Below, in pieces: positions 9,038 through 18,628 of a stretch of 64,000 nt of DNA. Every line of letters begins with the position of its first letter. Within the stretch, counting starts at the first letter, position 1. This DNA comes from Larsenimonas suaedae (GTDB lineage: Bacteria; Pseudomonadota; Gammaproteobacteria; Pseudomonadales; Halomonadaceae), in the NCBI RefSeq assembly GCF_023712105.1, contig NZ_JAMLJI010000003.1:310001-374000 (forward strand), read 5' to 3'. Under the pieces are notes generated by a model, which worked only from the letters and a program-made list of their open reading frames with translations, did no database searches and was not told where the DNA came from. The position numbers and the translations under genes were made by a program.

Positions 9038-9901
9038 ATGGCCGCTCTCGCGCCCTTGATCATCAGCCTTCGCCAGCTTCACCACTACGATGAACTGCAA
9101 ACCACCCACGCGCTCGCCGATTGGATCGAAGCCCGCGTCGACGAAGGGCTGACCTGGTTCTGCCTGGCCCCGACCTACGGCGACGGCGAACATCAGGCAC
9201 GCTTTGGCCAGGCACTGCTGAGCCGCCCGGGGCTCTCATCCAAGGTTAACGTGATGGTCAAGGCCGGCATCGTGCCGGCCCATCTCGATACCTCCGGTCG
9301 GCACGTCAAGCACTACGACACCGGCTCCAATACGCTGGCCCACGTCATCGACCACCAGCTTGAAATGCTGAATCTCGAGCGCATCGAGCTGTTTCACCTG
9401 CATCGCCCAGACCCGCTGATGGACCATGCAACGGTCGGTCATGTGCTTGATGAGGGCATCGCTTCAGGCAAGCTCGGCCACATCGGTGTGTCGCATTTTC
9501 TACCGGCCCAGTGGCGCAGGCTTCAGACCGCCATGAGTACACCGATTCGCTGCGGCGAACTCGAACTCTCGATCCCCCGCTCCGAAGCGCTGTTCGATGG
9601 GTTATGGGACGCAATGTGCGTCGACAACATCATGCCGCTTGCCTGCTCGCCGCTCTGTGGCGGCCGGCTGTTCGAAAGCCTTCTGGGCTCACTGCTGGCC
9701 GAGCGGGCTCAGGACTACGGCGTCAGTGCGGCCAGTCTCGCCATGGCCTGGCTCAACACCCTGCCCCATGCACCCACCCCGGTGGTCGGCACGCTTAAAC
9801 CCGCGCACCTTCGAACGCTTCTTGACCACGCAAGCCTCCAGCTCGACCGCGTCACCTGGTTCGAACTTCTTGAGGCCGCCCGCGCCCACCGCGTCTTCTG
9901 A
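9038..9901 (+). CDS. YdhF-like aldo/keto reductase family protein, catalytic Asp replaced
   Basis: A 287-residue (alpha/beta)8 protein similar to E. coli YdhF: LHRPDPLMD, GKLGHIGVSHF and PLACSPLCGGRLF are recognisable. The usual AKR tetrad is Asp-Tyr-Lys-His. Tyr47, Lys75 and His122 are present, but the Asp of the usual DxAxxYG motif is Cys42 here (FCLAPTYG). Activity may therefore be weak or altered. It is the last gene of the edd-glk-mutarotase operon, so a sugar or sugar-derived aldehyde is the likely ligand, by context only. Confidence 0.82.
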   Translation: MAALAPLIISLRQLHHYDELQTTHALADWIEARVDEGLTWFCLAPTYGDGEHQARFGQALLSRPGLSSKVNVMVKAGIVPAHLDTSGRHVKHYDTGSNTLAHVIDHQLEMLNLERIELFHLHRPDPLMDHATVGHVLDEGIASGKLGHIGVSHFLPAQWRRLQTAMSTPIRCGELELSIPRSEALFDGLWDAMCVDNIMPLACSPLCGGRLFESLLGSLLAERAQDYGVSAASLAMAWLNTLPHAPTPVVGTLKPAHLRTLLDHASLQLDRVTWFELLEAARAHRVF

Positions 9902-9932
9902 TCACGCGCGACGATCTACTTTTTCGCCAGCC

Positions 9933-9966
9933 AAAAAAAAGCCCGTTGACCAAATGGTCAACGGGC
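9933..9966 (-). terminator. Rho-independent terminator of the zwf-pgl-eda operon
   Basis: GCCCGTTGACC and GGTCAACGGGC (9941-9966) form a perfect 11-bp stem with a 4-base loop. On the minus strand eight Ts follow. It lies 40 bases beyond the eda stop. On the + strand it lacks a T-run, though it may help stop the opposing operon. Confidence 0.92.
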
Positions 9967-10006
9967 GAAAACAACAGCCGAGGCTGTCGAGAGAGAGTCG
10001 GTGCGC

Positions 10007-10672
10007 TCAGTGGCGCTTCAAGAACTCTGCGGTTTCCTGGGCCAGCTTTCGAATACCGTCCCAGTCCTCATTCTCAATCATGTCTTTCGGCATCACCCAG
10101 GATCCACCCACGCACATGACGTTGCGAAGTTTGAGGTAATTACCTGCGTTGTCTGGCGTAATGCCGCCGGTCGGACAGAACTTCACGTCACGAAGCGGGC
10201 CTGCCAGCGCTTTCAGTGCCGGTACGCCGCCACTGGCTTCCGCCGGGAAAAACTTGAAGCGACGATAGCCGTACTGCCAGCCGTTGAGAAGCTCAGTGGC
10301 CGTGCTGATGCCTGGCAGAAGCGGCACCGGACTTTGAATGCCGTACTCGAACAGACGGTCGGTGGTGCCGGGTGTGACCACAAAATCGACGCCTGCGTCT
10401 TCGGCAAGCTTGTACTGTTCGGGCGTCAGTACTGTACCGGCCCCGATGCTGGCTTCCGGCAACGCGTCGCGCAGACGATGCAGCGCTTCGAGCGCACAAT
10501 CGGTTCGAAGTGTTACCTCAAGTACCGGCAAGCCACCATCGTAGAGCGCCTTGCACAGCGGCACCGCGTCTTCGATGCGATTGATGGTCAACACCGGGAT
10601 CACTTCACAGCGCTGGCAAATGCTGTCGATTTCGGCGGTACGGGTGGCGGGCAGCTGCTTGTCCACTGTCAT
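10007..10672 (-). CDS. eda: KDPG / KHG aldolase
   Basis: The second Entner-Doudoroff enzyme cleaves 2-keto-3-deoxy-6-phosphogluconate to pyruvate and glyceraldehyde-3-phosphate. The Schiff-base lysine is Lys140 in RRFKFFPAE; Glu52 and Arg56 are in LEVTLRTD; phosphate-binding GG segments follow. The start at 10672 has AGGAGA six bases upstream; a start 10 codons earlier would overlap pgl. The product is 221 residues. It is last in the zwf-pgl-eda operon. Confidence 0.95.
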   Translation of the reverse strand: MTVDKQLPATRTAEIDSICQRCEVIPVLTINRIEDAVPLCKALYDGGLPVLEVTLRTDCALEALHRLRDALPEASIGAGTVLTPEQYKLAEDAGVDFVVTPGTTDRLFEYGIQSPVPLLPGISTATELLNGWQYGYRRFKFFPAEASGGVPALKALAGPLRDVKFCPTGGITPDNAGNYLKLRNVMCVGGSWVMPKDMIENEDWDGIRKLAQETAEFLKRH

Positions 10673-10698
10673 GAAATTCTCCTGTCTAGGTGCCGGGC

Positions 10699-11391
10699 TC
10701 AAGGCGCCCAGTAAAGCGAAAGAGGCTCGGTCATGAAGGCGCGGATCGGAAGCTCCCGCGCGTCGTCACTGCTGAACGCTGTTGAAAATACGCGGCGCTT
10801 GTCCATGCCTGTGACGTGCACGTAGCGGCGCCTGGAATCCAAAAGAGCCTGGCGACTGAACGACATTCGCGCCTGGGTCACGCTTGGCGCATGCGCGGCA
10901 AGCAGCCTCCGAGTCGTCGTGAGACCGTGCTCGAGTTCAGGGCTATCCGGGAACAGCGACGCCGTGTGGCCGTCACCGCCCATACCGAGAATCACCACGC
11001 TTGCCGGCCAGTGAAGCTCACCAACCTGCTGCTCGAGCGCATCCACGCCGGCCTCGGGTGTGTCGGCGTCGTTGACCAGCGGGTGAAACAGCGCCGTGGC
11101 TGCCTCGTTTGCGATCAGATGCGTACGGACAAGCCGGGTATTGCTGTCATCGTGAGCCTCGTCGACCCAGCGCTCATCCGCAAGGGTCACATCCACTCTG
11201 GACCACTCGAGCCGCTTTTGCGACAGCGCCTTGAAAAAGGGCACCGGCGTCGACCCACCCGAAACGATCAGCGTCGCTCGACTTTGATGCTCGAGATCCT
11301 CACGCAAGGCCGCCGCAACGGCCTCGGCAAGTGATTCGGCCAGCGCCTGGCGCGGCTCAATGGTCTGCTCGGTCGAATCAGTAGTCTTCAT
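10699..11391 (-). CDS. pgl: 6-phosphogluconolactonase
   Basis: Hydrolyses 6-phosphogluconolactone to 6-phosphogluconate between Zwf and Edd. The NagB/RpiA-type fold is shown by [29 protein letters not shown] and [16 protein letters not shown]. The start is uncertain: ATG at 11391 or five codons earlier at 11406; both overlap the 3' end of zwf and neither has a good ribosome site, so expression probably depends on translational coupling to zwf. About 230 residues, normal for the DevB type. Confidence 0.93.
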   Translation of the reverse strand: MKTTDSTEQTIEPRQALAESLAEAVAAALREDLEHQSRATLIVSGGSTPVPFFKALSQKRLEWSRVDVTLADERWVDEAHDDSNTRLVRTHLIANEAATALFHPLVNDADTPEAGVDALEQQVGELHWPASVVILGMGGDGHTASLFPDSPELEHGLTTTRRLLAAHAPSVTQARMSFSRQALLDSRRRYVHVTGMDKRRVFSTAFSSDDARELPIRAFMTEPLSLYWAP

Positions 11392-12850
11392 ACCAGGAGT
11401 ACCCATCCTTAGTGATCATTGCAATGGAAGACACCGGCCCCCAGGAGCCTGCCGGATAGCGCTTGGGCGCAACACCGCGCTTCTCCCAGCCTTCGATCAG
11501 CGTATCCACCCACCGCCAGGCGTACTCGACCTCATCACGGCGAACGAACAGATACTGCTGCCCTTTCATGACCTCAAGCAGCAGTCGCTCGTAGGCGTCC
11601 GGGATACGGGCCTGCGGAAACGCAGTGTGGAAGTCCAGGTTAAGCGGGCCCTGACGCAGGCGCATGCCCTTGTCCAGACCGCTGTCCTTGGTCAGCACCT
11701 GCAGCGAGATACCCTCTTCCGGCTGGAGCTTGATCACCAGCTTGTTCGAGGCCAGTGAGCGCTGGTCGGGGTCAAAGATGTAGTGCGACTGCGGCCGGAA
11801 GTGAATCACGATCTGAGACAGCTTCTGCGGCATGCGCTTGCCGGTTCTTAGATAGAACGGCACACCGGCCCAACGCCAGTTGGACACTTCTGTCTTGAAG
11901 GCCACGAAGGTTTCGGTGCGGCTCTCGGTGTTGGCGTCTTCTTCCTCGAGATAGCCAGGCACCTGCTTGCCGTTCACCGAGCCGGAGACGTACTGCCCGC
12001 GCACCACATCGGTATCGAGCATGTCGCCCTCGATCGGGCGCAGCGCCTTGAGCACCTTGACCTTTTCATCTCGGATACTGTCGGAGTCGAGATTCGATGG
12101 CGGATCCATCGCGATCATGCACAGAAGCTGCATCAGATGGTTTTGAACCATATCCCGCAACTGACCGGCCTGATCGAAATACCCCCAGCGCCCCTCGATG
12201 CCGACCGTTTCCGCAACCGTGATCTCGACATGGGAAATCTTGCTTTGATTCCACTGGTCGCCGAACAGCGGATTGGCAAACCGCAACGCCAGAAGGTTTT
12301 GAACCGTTTCCTTACCGAGGTAATGGTCGATTCGATAAATGCTTGACTCATCGAAGACCGCACCGATGGCATCGTTGATCTCGATGGAGGTATCCAGGTC
12401 ATAGCCGATCGGTTTTTCGACCACGACGCGACTGCGCTCATCCAGGCAGTTGGCACCGCTCAGGTGCTTGCAGATATCCCCATAGAGGCTTGCCGGTACC
12501 GAGAGGTAGATGACCATCGGCACCTCGCGGCCATCGCGCCAGTCGGTAATCCGGCTGTAGCCCTCGAGGGTAGTGAAATCGACCTGTGCGTAATCGAGCC
12601 GCTCAAGAAAACGCACCATGCTTTCTTCGGTACGCTCACTGGCATCGACACGATGCTCGAGCGCATCGCGCACACGAGCCCGAAATGCATCGGGTTCATA
12701 GTCCTGACGCGCAAGCCCGAGAATGCGGGTTTCATCGGCCAGGAGCCCTTCGCGATCCAGGTGATACAGCGCGACATACAGCTTGCGCAACGCAAGATCG
12801 CCAAGAGCACCGAATAATGCGAGGTCGACGGCCTGGGTCTCTTCAGTCAT
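11378..12850 (-). CDS. zwf: Glucose-6-phosphate 1-dehydrogenase
   Basis: Oxidises glucose-6-phosphate to 6-phosphogluconolactone with NADP+ or NAD+, the entry step to the Entner-Doudoroff and pentose phosphate routes. The substrate motif [15 protein letters not shown] and the [10 protein letters not shown] coenzyme-site block are present; 490 residues is the usual length. It heads the minus-strand operon zwf-pgl-eda. The zwf-hexR intergenic region holds a weak HexR-like site about 17 bases upstream of the start. Confidence 0.96.
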   Translation of the reverse strand: MTEETQAVDLALFGALGDLALRKLYVALYHLDREGLLADETRILGLARQDYEPDAFRARVRDALEHRVDASERTEESMVRFLERLDYAQVDFTTLEGYSRITDWRDGREVPMVIYLSVPASLYGDICKHLSGANCLDERSRVVVEKPIGYDLDTSIEINDAIGAVFDESSIYRIDHYLGKETVQNLLALRFANPLFGDQWNQSKISHVEITVAETVGIEGRWGYFDQAGQLRDMVQNHLMQLLCMIAMDPPSNLDSDSIRDEKVKVLKALRPIEGDMLDTDVVRGQYVSGSVNGKQVPGYLEEEDANTESRTETFVAFKTEVSNWRWAGVPFYLRTGKRMPQKLSQIVIHFRPQSHYIFDPDQRSLASNKLVIKLQPEEGISLQVLTKDSGLDKGMRLRQGPLNLDFHTAFPQARIPDAYERLLLEVMKGQQYLFVRRDEVEYAWRWVDTLIEGWEKRGVAPKRYPAGSWGPVSSIAMITKDGYSWYEDY

Positions 12851-12866
12851 TCGACACTCCCATTGG

Positions 12867-12881
12867 ACTAGTTAATTTACG
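12867..12881. promoter_or_regulatory. Weak HexR-like site upstream of zwf
   Basis: ACTAGT-TAA-TTTACG agrees with the HexR arms at 8 of 12 positions. Its place directly upstream of zwf, beside hexR, and the strong site at gap make it credible but not certain. Confidence 0.35.
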
Positions 12882-13048
12882 CGCAACGTTAGCCATAACA
12901 CGGGGTCCTCGCAACAATTTTTCGTAAACTTACCAAAAAAAGACGCTTGAAGCTGGGCTTCGTTGTCCTGATACAGCATTAGGCGCTAGCATGCTGACCT
13001 TACGTAGTAATTTCACCACAATAATCTGGGCAACTCTTTGTTGCCTTC

Positions 13049-13921
13049 ATGCAAGCAGCGAGTGACAGCGTGGCCCACGACCTTCTTTCAAAAATACGCC
13101 TGCGCCTGGACGATCTGAATCGCTCCGAACGCAAGGTCGCCGATGTCATTCTAGGCGACCCCGACGCCGCGACCGGGCTCAGTATCGCCATTCTGGCCCA
13201 GCACGCCGGTGTTAGCGAACCAACCGTCAACCGCTTTTGCCGCAACTTCGACACCAAGGGTTACCCTGATTTCAAGATCAAGCTAGCGCAAAGCCTAGCC
13301 GGGGGCACGCCTTACATCAGCCAGAGTGTGGCCCACGATGATGACACGGCGACCTACACCAATAAAATCTTTGGTGCCAACATTCAGGCACTCGATGAAG
13401 CGCGCCGGGCGCTGGACAGCAAATTGATCGAGCGCATGGTGGATTACTTAATCCAGGCCAAGCAGATCAGCTTCTTTGGGCTTGGCGCCTCAGGGCCGGT
13501 GGCGTTCGACGCCCAGCACAAGTTCTTTCGTTTCAATCTGCCCGTGACAGCCTACGATGACGTTCTCATGCAGCGCATGGTCGCCGCCGCGTCACGAACA
13601 GGCGACGTCATCGTTATCATCTCCAATACCGGACGCACGCGCGATCTGGTCGACATTGCGCTTGAGGCGCGTCAGAACGGTGCCACGGTGCTCGGTCTTA
13701 CCTCGGCGGACTCACCGCTTTCAAGGGAGTGCACGGAAAGCCTGGCGGTTGCCTGCGCCGAGGACACCGACCACTACATGCCGATGACCTCGCGCATGAT
13801 TCATCTGGCGCTGATCGATGTGCTTGCCACCGGCGTCACGCTCCGTCGCGGCCCTGACTTCCTCCCTCACCTCAAAAAGATCAAGGACAGCCTCAAGCCA
13901 ACGCGCTTCCCGCTCGACTGA
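13049..13921 (+). CDS. hexR: HexR, RpiR-family transcriptional regulator
   Basis: An N-terminal RpiR helix-turn-helix (about residues 10-85: [12 protein letters not shown], then [16 protein letters not shown]) is followed by a SIS sugar-phosphate domain (about 130-260: [20 protein letters not shown] and [12 protein letters not shown]). HexR represses zwf, edd, eda and gap-type genes and is released by KDPG; its place beside zwf and the sites listed here agree. No clear ribosome site precedes the ATG at 13049; a GTG at 13070 is an alternative start. Confidence 0.92.
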   Translation: MQAASDSVAHDLLSKIRLRLDDLNRSERKVADVILGDPDAATGLSIAILAQHAGVSEPTVNRFCRNFDTKGYPDFKIKLAQSLAGGTPYISQSVAHDDDTATYTNKIFGANIQALDEARRALDSKLIERMVDYLIQAKQISFFGLGASGPVAFDAQHKFFRFNLPVTAYDDVLMQRMVAAASRTGDVIVIISNTGRTRDLVDIALEARQNGATVLGLTSADSPLSRECTESLAVACAEDTDHYMPMTSRMIHLALIDVLATGVTLRRGPDFLPHLKKIKDSLKPTRFPLD

Positions 13922-14065
13922 TCGCTGTGCCGATCCGACGCTTTAGCCCCATGGTCTAATACGGCAACGTCATCGGCTTCTCTATGCTGAAGCTTAACAT
14001 CAGCACAATGTCTAATCGCATGTCGTCTGGAAACCTTTTCCCGATTCGGACATAGTCCCCCCGCC

Positions 14066-14080
14066 CTGTGACAGTCACAG
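14066..14080. promoter_or_regulatory. Perfect palindrome upstream of the sugar symporter gene
   Basis: CTGTGAC-A-GTCACAG is a perfect 7-bp-arm palindrome, 65 bases before the transporter ATG. It does not match HexR. The TGTGA/TCACA halves resemble CRP half-sites, but the 3-bp gap is too short for the CRP spacing of 6. It is a candidate operator for an unidentified regulator. Confidence 0.45.
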
Positions 14081-14145
14081 ATCAAGACCAAGGTCTACAG
14101 GGCCATTTACACGTTTAGAGACACGCAAAGACAAGGAGTCGCCTC

Positions 14146-15582
14146 ATGGCTGGTAGCCCAGGCCCTGCCCCGTCCAGCGGGCAGGATCACAAACCCGATG
14201 CGGTTGCACACGCAGACATCGTTCCGATGGTCTGGTTCAGCTGCGGGTTGGCCGCACTGGCCGGCCTGCTGTTCGGTATGGACATCGGCGTCATTTCAGG
14301 CGCTCTGCCTTTCATCAAGCAGGAATTTCACCTCTCTACCGGCATGGAAGGCTGGATCGTAAGCTCGATGATGGTGGGCGCAGCCGTCGGCGCCTTTTTT
14401 GCCGGCGGCATTTCAAACCGCTTTGGCCGCCGCAAGGCCATGCTCTACAGCGCGGTGTTGTTCTTTTTCGGGGCACTGGTGGCGGTGGTCGCCATGAATA
14501 CGACACTGCTGGTTGTCGCTCGCATCATGCTGGGGCTCGCCGTGGGCGTGGCGTCGTTCACCGCGCCACTGTATCTCTCGGAAGTTGCCCCTGAGCGTAT
14601 TCGCGGCACCACCATTTCGTTCTATCAGCTGATGGTTACCGTCGGTATCTTGGCGGCGTTCGTCTCGAATCTGGCGTTCAGCTACATCGAAAGCTGGCGC
14701 TGGATGTTCGGTGTATTGATGATTCCGGCCGGCATGCTGTTTCTTGGGGTCTTGATGGTGCCCAACAGCCCACGCTGGCTGGCGGCGCATGATCGTTTCG
14801 ACGAAGCACGCAACGTACTGAACAAGCTGCGCGGCAGCCGGGAAGAGATCGAATACGAGATCAAGGAAATCCAGGAAAGCCTTGAACAGGAAGAGCAAAG
14901 CCGAGGCTTTGACATGTTCAAGGAAAACCCCAACTTCCGGCGTTCGGTTCTGCTTGGCGTCTCGCTTCAGATTGTTCAGCAGTTCACCGGCATGAACGCG
15001 ATCATGTATTTCGCGCCGCAGATTTTTGAAGCCTCCGGCTTCGAAGGCACCGCCGCACAGCTCTGGAGCACGGTCGCAACCGGTTTGGTTAACGTACTGG
15101 CCACCTTTATTGCCATCGGCTTTGTTGACCGCCTCGGCCGCAAGCCGATCCTTTATGCCGGCTTTTCGATCATGGCGATCAGTATGGCCGTGCTGGCAAC
15201 GATTCTCGGCATCGGCCCAAGCACCAGCTTCCTTCAGTACACGGCCATGGGCGCACTGCTGGTGTTCGTCGCAGGTTTTGCGATGTCGGCCGGCCCGCTG
15301 ATCTGGACGCTCTGCGCCGAGATTCAGCCCCTTCGTGGCCGCGACTTCGGCATCAGCGCCTCGACGGTTGCGAACTGGGTCGGCAACTTTGCCGTCGGCC
15401 AGTTCTTCCCGATCATGCTGGTCGGCATCGGTGGCACGATGACGTTCGGTATTCTGGCGGCGCTAAACCTTCTATTCATCGTCTTCACGCTGCTCTTGAT
15501 TCCGGAAACCAAGGGCATATCGCTTGAAAAGATCGAGAAGAACCTCATGGGCGGCAAGGCGCTTCGCGACATCGGCGCCTAA
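14146..15582 (+). CDS. MFS sugar porter (sugar/H+ symporter, GalP/XylE type)
   Basis: A 478-residue inner-membrane permease with the expected 12 hydrophobic segments. Sugar-porter signatures are FGMDIGVISGALPF in helix 1, RFGRRKAML in loop 2-3, NSPRWL before the central loop, QQFTGMNAIMYFAP in helix 7, RLGRKP and PETKG at the end. The GGAG ribosome site is clear. Next to glk, zwf and hexR it most likely imports glucose or another hexose with protons; the exact sugar cannot be read from sequence. Confidence 0.92.
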   Translation: MAGSPGPAPSSGQDHKPDAVAHADIVPMVWFSCGLAALAGLLFGMDIGVISGALPFIKQEFHLSTGMEGWIVSSMMVGAAVGAFFAGGISNRFGRRKAMLYSAVLFFFGALVAVVAMNTTLLVVARIMLGLAVGVASFTAPLYLSEVAPERIRGTTISFYQLMVTVGILAAFVSNLAFSYIESWRWMFGVLMIPAGMLFLGVLMVPNSPRWLAAHDRFDEARNVLNKLRGSREEIEYEIKEIQESLEQEEQSRGFDMFKENPNFRRSVLLGVSLQIVQQFTGMNAIMYFAPQIFEASGFEGTAAQLWSTVATGLVNVLATFIAIGFVDRLGRKPILYAGFSIMAISMAVLATILGIGPSTSFLQYTAMGALLVFVAGFAMSAGPLIWTLCAEIQPLRGRDFGISASTVANWVGNFAVGQFFPIMLVGIGGTMTFGILAALNLLFIVFTLLLIPETKGISLEKIEKNLMGGKALRDIGA

Positions 15583-15618
15583 CGATCTCGGCCTCCAGCG
15601 ACAAGCTCCGCACGGTAA

Positions 15619-15645
15619 AACGCCGCCTTGTAAGGCGGCGTTTTT
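15619..15645. terminator. Rho-independent terminator of the sugar symporter gene
   Basis: AACGCCGCCTT and AAGGCGGCGTT form an 11-bp stem followed by Ts on the + strand, with As on the other side. It stands between the convergent symporter and beta-helix genes and can serve both. Confidence 0.9.
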
Positions 15646-15683
15646 CGTGGAAGCGGCGTCGTATGAGAGGCGCCTGCGTGTAC

Positions 15684-17366
15684 TCAGTACGGATGGAACA
15701 GCTGCAGGTTGAAACTCGAGGGGGTGGCCGGTGTCCCGTCCTTTCGAGTCACGAACGTGAAGACAAAGCCGTGATAAGCCTTGTACTTTTCGGCACCACT
15801 GTAGGCATGCAAATACTCGATGCCGGCAAGCTCGATGTCGCCGTCATCGACGGTAACCGTCACGATCGGATCGCGAAATTCATACTCGCCCTTGTTGAAC
15901 GACAGCTCGATCACACCTTCCTTGCGCTCTTGATTGGTTGGAAAGAACCCGACGCCGGGCGCATCCTTGTCACCCTTTCGCCACTTCACGAACTGAGGCA
16001 TGCCGGTCAGCGCCTCATGTACCTTGCCGTTCCTGGTAACCTGCTCGGAGTGACCGATCATGCCCGGACGAGTTGCATTGACCTCATACTCGTCCCAGAG
16101 CGTCGCCTCTTCCTTGTGCTTGCCCTTGTCGTTTTTCGTCGCACTCGGATTAACGCGCGCAGCAAAACGCAGCTTGCCTTTCCATACGCCCGCCTCATTG
16201 TGCTCGGGATCGGCATCGAAATGAACGTGGCCCTTGGCGCTGGTATGACGAAACACCAGTGGCTGAGCGTCCTTGTGCGCCTTCGAATACCCGCTTTGAA
16301 TCACGAACGGAACCTTGCCCATCCAGGCATCGGTTTCCTGGCAAATATGATTGGGCGAGATGCGCGTGGCAGACCCGGTGGACGAGCGCACCACCAGATC
16401 GCCGTCGGCCGCCGAAACGCCACCCATCGCCTGGTTGTGTTCACCGGCGCTGAAGATGTCTTTCCAGCCGTACACCAGATAGTTGGCAGAAGCGAAGCAG
16501 TTGATGATCTGCTGCTTCATGCTGGTTCGAACGGCCGGCCAGTCCGACTCGCCGCCGTTGCGCTTTTCCCACCAGTTTCCGATGAAATTCGAGCCATGAA
16601 TGACCTTGGCAAGAATCGCGTCGCCCTTGATGGCCTCGAAAATATTGTCCTGAAAGGTGGCGCCATACAGCTCACCGTCAAACACCACACCATTGTCGAC
16701 GTAGTTGAACTCGTTACCGACCAGACGCACGGTCGTCGAGGGCGAGGACTGACCTTTCTGCTCTCGCACGCGCATCCCATAGTCACAGCCGACGAACGCA
16801 CACTGGAGCACGTTGAAGTTGACCGCCCCCTTGGGTACCAAAATCCCGACGCTCAGTGTCTTGAAGAAGACGTTTTGAATGGTGGTGTTGTAGCCGTACG
16901 CTTCCAGCGCCACCGCATCCTTCTTGCTCTTGCCATTGAACGTGAGCGAGGCCACTTCCGGGCCGCAGCGCCGAAACATTGGGCCCTCGAGCGAGTAATG
17001 CGGCATCAAACACGCCTCGTCGTCACCGCTGTTCATGCGGGTTCGGCCGGGGCCCTTCAAATTTCTGCCGTGAAGATCCACTGTCTTTGCGATGCGGTAG
17101 GTGCCCGGCGGGACATAGATGGTTCGCCCCCACTGCGAGCGCGCAACCTTTGCAAACGCCGTCGAACTGTCGCGACGCCCGGAGGGGTCGGCGCCCCAGT
17201 ACAGGACGTTTGCACGCACATCGGCGTCCATCGCCTGTTGACGGTCGCCGCCGTCAGCCGCCTGAACCCGAGGCGCCAATACACTGCCAATGACCGCGGC
17301 CGGCAGCAGCGTCATCGACCCGCGTAGAAACGCACGCCGTTTATCGTTACCCGAAGACGAACTCAT
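15684..17366 (-). CDS. Tat-exported right-handed beta-helix protein (pectate-lyase-like fold)
   Basis: A 560-residue protein starting at 17366, chosen because a twin-arginine signal (KRRAFLRGSM, then a hydrophobic stretch ending near APRVQA) follows directly. Next comes a WGADPSGRRDSSTAF segment like that of pectate-lyase-superfamily beta-helix proteins, then YVPPGTYRI and many short Asn- and Gly-rich repeats (residues about 90-330). The C-terminal 200 residues are unrecognised. Export by Tat implies folding before secretion. It is divergent from the APE operon, so a cell-surface or polysaccharide role is possible, but no substrate can be named. Confidence 0.72.
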   Translation of the reverse strand: MSSSSGNDKRRAFLRGSMTLLPAAVIGSVLAPRVQAADGGDRQQAMDADVRANVLYWGADPSGRRDSSTAFAKVARSQWGRTIYVPPGTYRIAKTVDLHGRNLKGPGRTRMNSGDDEACLMPHYSLEGPMFRRCGPEVASLTFNGKSKKDAVALEAYGYNTTIQNVFFKTLSVGILVPKGAVNFNVLQCAFVGCDYGMRVREQKGQSSPSTTVRLVGNEFNYVDNGVVFDGELYGATFQDNIFEAIKGDAILAKVIHGSNFIGNWWEKRNGGESDWPAVRTSMKQQIINCFASANYLVYGWKDIFSAGEHNQAMGGVSAADGDLVVRSSTGSATRISPNHICQETDAWMGKVPFVIQSGYSKAHKDAQPLVFRHTSAKGHVHFDADPEHNEAGVWKGKLRFAARVNPSATKNDKGKHKEEATLWDEYEVNATRPGMIGHSEQVTRNGKVHEALTGMPQFVKWRKGDKDAPGVGFFPTNQERKEGVIELSFNKGEYEFRDPIVTVTVDDGDIELAGIEYLHAYSGAEKYKAYHGFVFTFVTRKDGTPATPSSFNLQLFHPY

Positions 17367-17493
17367 CGAAAGCCTACTCCTTACCCATGATTGGAACGCG
17401 AATTGAGTCATCGTGCTTGATTGTGGCCGCCGCTTCCATGCCGAGATGCCCGGTTAAAGCACGGTCGACCGACGCCGTTAAGGACGTCACAAG

Positions 17494-17522
17494 TTGGTGA
17501 TCACACACTGGGTGCGTACAAT
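17494..17522 (+). promoter_or_regulatory. Candidate sigma-70 promoter of the APE operon
   Basis: TTGGTG (17494-17499) and TACAAT (17517-17522) are spaced by exactly 17 bases, and the expected start of transcription is about 30 bases before the first gene of the operon. The -10 matches at 5 of 6 positions, the -35 at 3 of 6. Confidence 0.45.
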
Positions 17523-17558
17523 AGCCCGCCTCTAATACTTCAAGCGACCCTTCTGCTC

Positions 17559-18239
17559 ATGCGCGTAGATTTGCCCCTCGACAATGACACGGTCGGCGGC
17601 CCGATCGTTGTGGACTGGCGCGGCTGGCTGCCCGATGGTTCAGTAACCGACCCACGGGTAATGGTCGAAGAAAAGCCGCCTGCGCACGGCGTGCCTGCCA
17701 TGCTCAAGCGTCGGCTGACGCCGGTCGGCCGGGCGCTGTGCGACATGCTCGGCGCACTCAAGGCCGCCGACGACGAGGCGCCGATCGTTCACGCCTCCCA
17801 GCACGGTGACGGACAGCGCCCGCTCGATATGCTCGACACCATCGCAGACGGCGAGCCGGTATCTCCGACCCGGTTCAGTCTGTCGGTACATAACGCGCTG
17901 GCAGGCGTCTATTCGATTGCCTTCCATCACCAGGGTTCCATTTCAGCCATTTCGGCCACCGGCGAAGAGTGGCCGGCGCTGATTCAAGAAGCCGAAGGCT
18001 TTCTGGCGGAAGGTGCGCCTCGCGTGGTGGTGGTATGGAGCGACAGCACCATCCCTGAACGCTATCGCGCCGAAGATCGCTGCGCCGAGCACCCCTCGGC
18101 CGTGGCCGTGGTGCTTGAGCGCCAGGGGCACGAACCGGCGCTTCCCGCCCGGAGTCTGTCCGCCGGAAAGAGGTTCGGAAGAGCGCAGCCCGATCACCTG
18201 ATCAATGAACTGATGGCGCACACGCCGCGCGACCGTTGA
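17559..18239 (+). CDS. Beta-ketoacyl synthase chain-length factor (ApeC-like)
   Basis: This 226-residue protein has the truncated ketosynthase-like fold of PF13723; SPTRFSLSVHNALAGVYSIA is the most typical block. It lacks the C-terminal catalytic histidine region of full ketosynthases. In aryl-polyene systems such a subunit pairs with the ApeO ketosynthase and sets chain length. The start at 17559 is preferred because the 46 upstream codons run through the promoter; no strong ribosome site is seen. It is the first gene of the + strand APE operon. Confidence 0.82.
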   Translation: MRVDLPLDNDTVGGPIVVDWRGWLPDGSVTDPRVMVEEKPPAHGVPAMLKRRLTPVGRALCDMLGALKAADDEAPIVHASQHGDGQRPLDMLDTIADGEPVSPTRFSLSVHNALAGVYSIAFHHQGSISAISATGEEWPALIQEAEGFLAEGAPRVVVVWSDSTIPERYRAEDRCAEHPSAVAVVLERQGHEPALPARSLSAGKRFGRAQPDHLINELMAHTPRDR

Positions 18240-18347
18240 GGGATGCTCGGCGGTGCGTCTCATGACACACTATTACACGCTCGTACCCGGCACCCTCGCA
18301 CTGCCCTTACGTCCGAGCGGATCGACCATTACACAAGAGGATCTGCC

Positions 18348-18623
18348 ATGTCAGACACGTCACTGACACCGCTGGAACACGAACTGGCCGAGCTTATCAT
18401 CGACACACTCGAACTCGAGGATGTGAGTGTCGACGATATCGACCCCGATGAGCCGCTGTTTGGCGATGGGCTCGGCCTTGACTCGATCGACGCGCTCGAA
18501 CTCGGCCTTGCGCTTCAAAAGCGCTACGGCATCAAGCTCGACAGCGACGCCGAGGAAAATCAGACCCACTTTGCAAGCCTTCGCCATCTGGCCGCGCTGG
18601 TCGAGGCCCGCCGGGCGTCCTGA
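18348..18623 (+). CDS. Acyl carrier protein of the APE operon
   Basis: A 91-residue acidic carrier protein with the phosphopantetheine serine (Ser46) in GLGLDSIDALELG. It resembles the ApeE/ApeF carriers that hold the aryl starter and growing polyene. It starts at an ATG with an AGAGGAT ribosome site. It is the only carrier protein gene seen in the operon, whereas the E. coli system has two. A membrane-protein gene follows after five bases. Confidence 0.9.
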   Translation: MSDTSLTPLEHELAELIIDTLELEDVSVDDIDPDEPLFGDGLGLDSIDALELGLALQKRYGIKLDSDAEENQTHFASLRHLAALVEARRAS

Positions 18624-18628
18624 TCGAC

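Noticed and set aside
14066-14080. CRP-cAMP site upstream of the sugar symporter
   Set aside because: TGTGA and TCACA are present, but 3 bases apart instead of the 6 needed for a CRP dimer.
15663-17327. 554-codon open frame on the + strand
   Set aside because: It lies wholly antisense to the Tat-exported beta-helix gene, has no ribosome site or family pattern, and reflects the high G+C third positions of the real gene.
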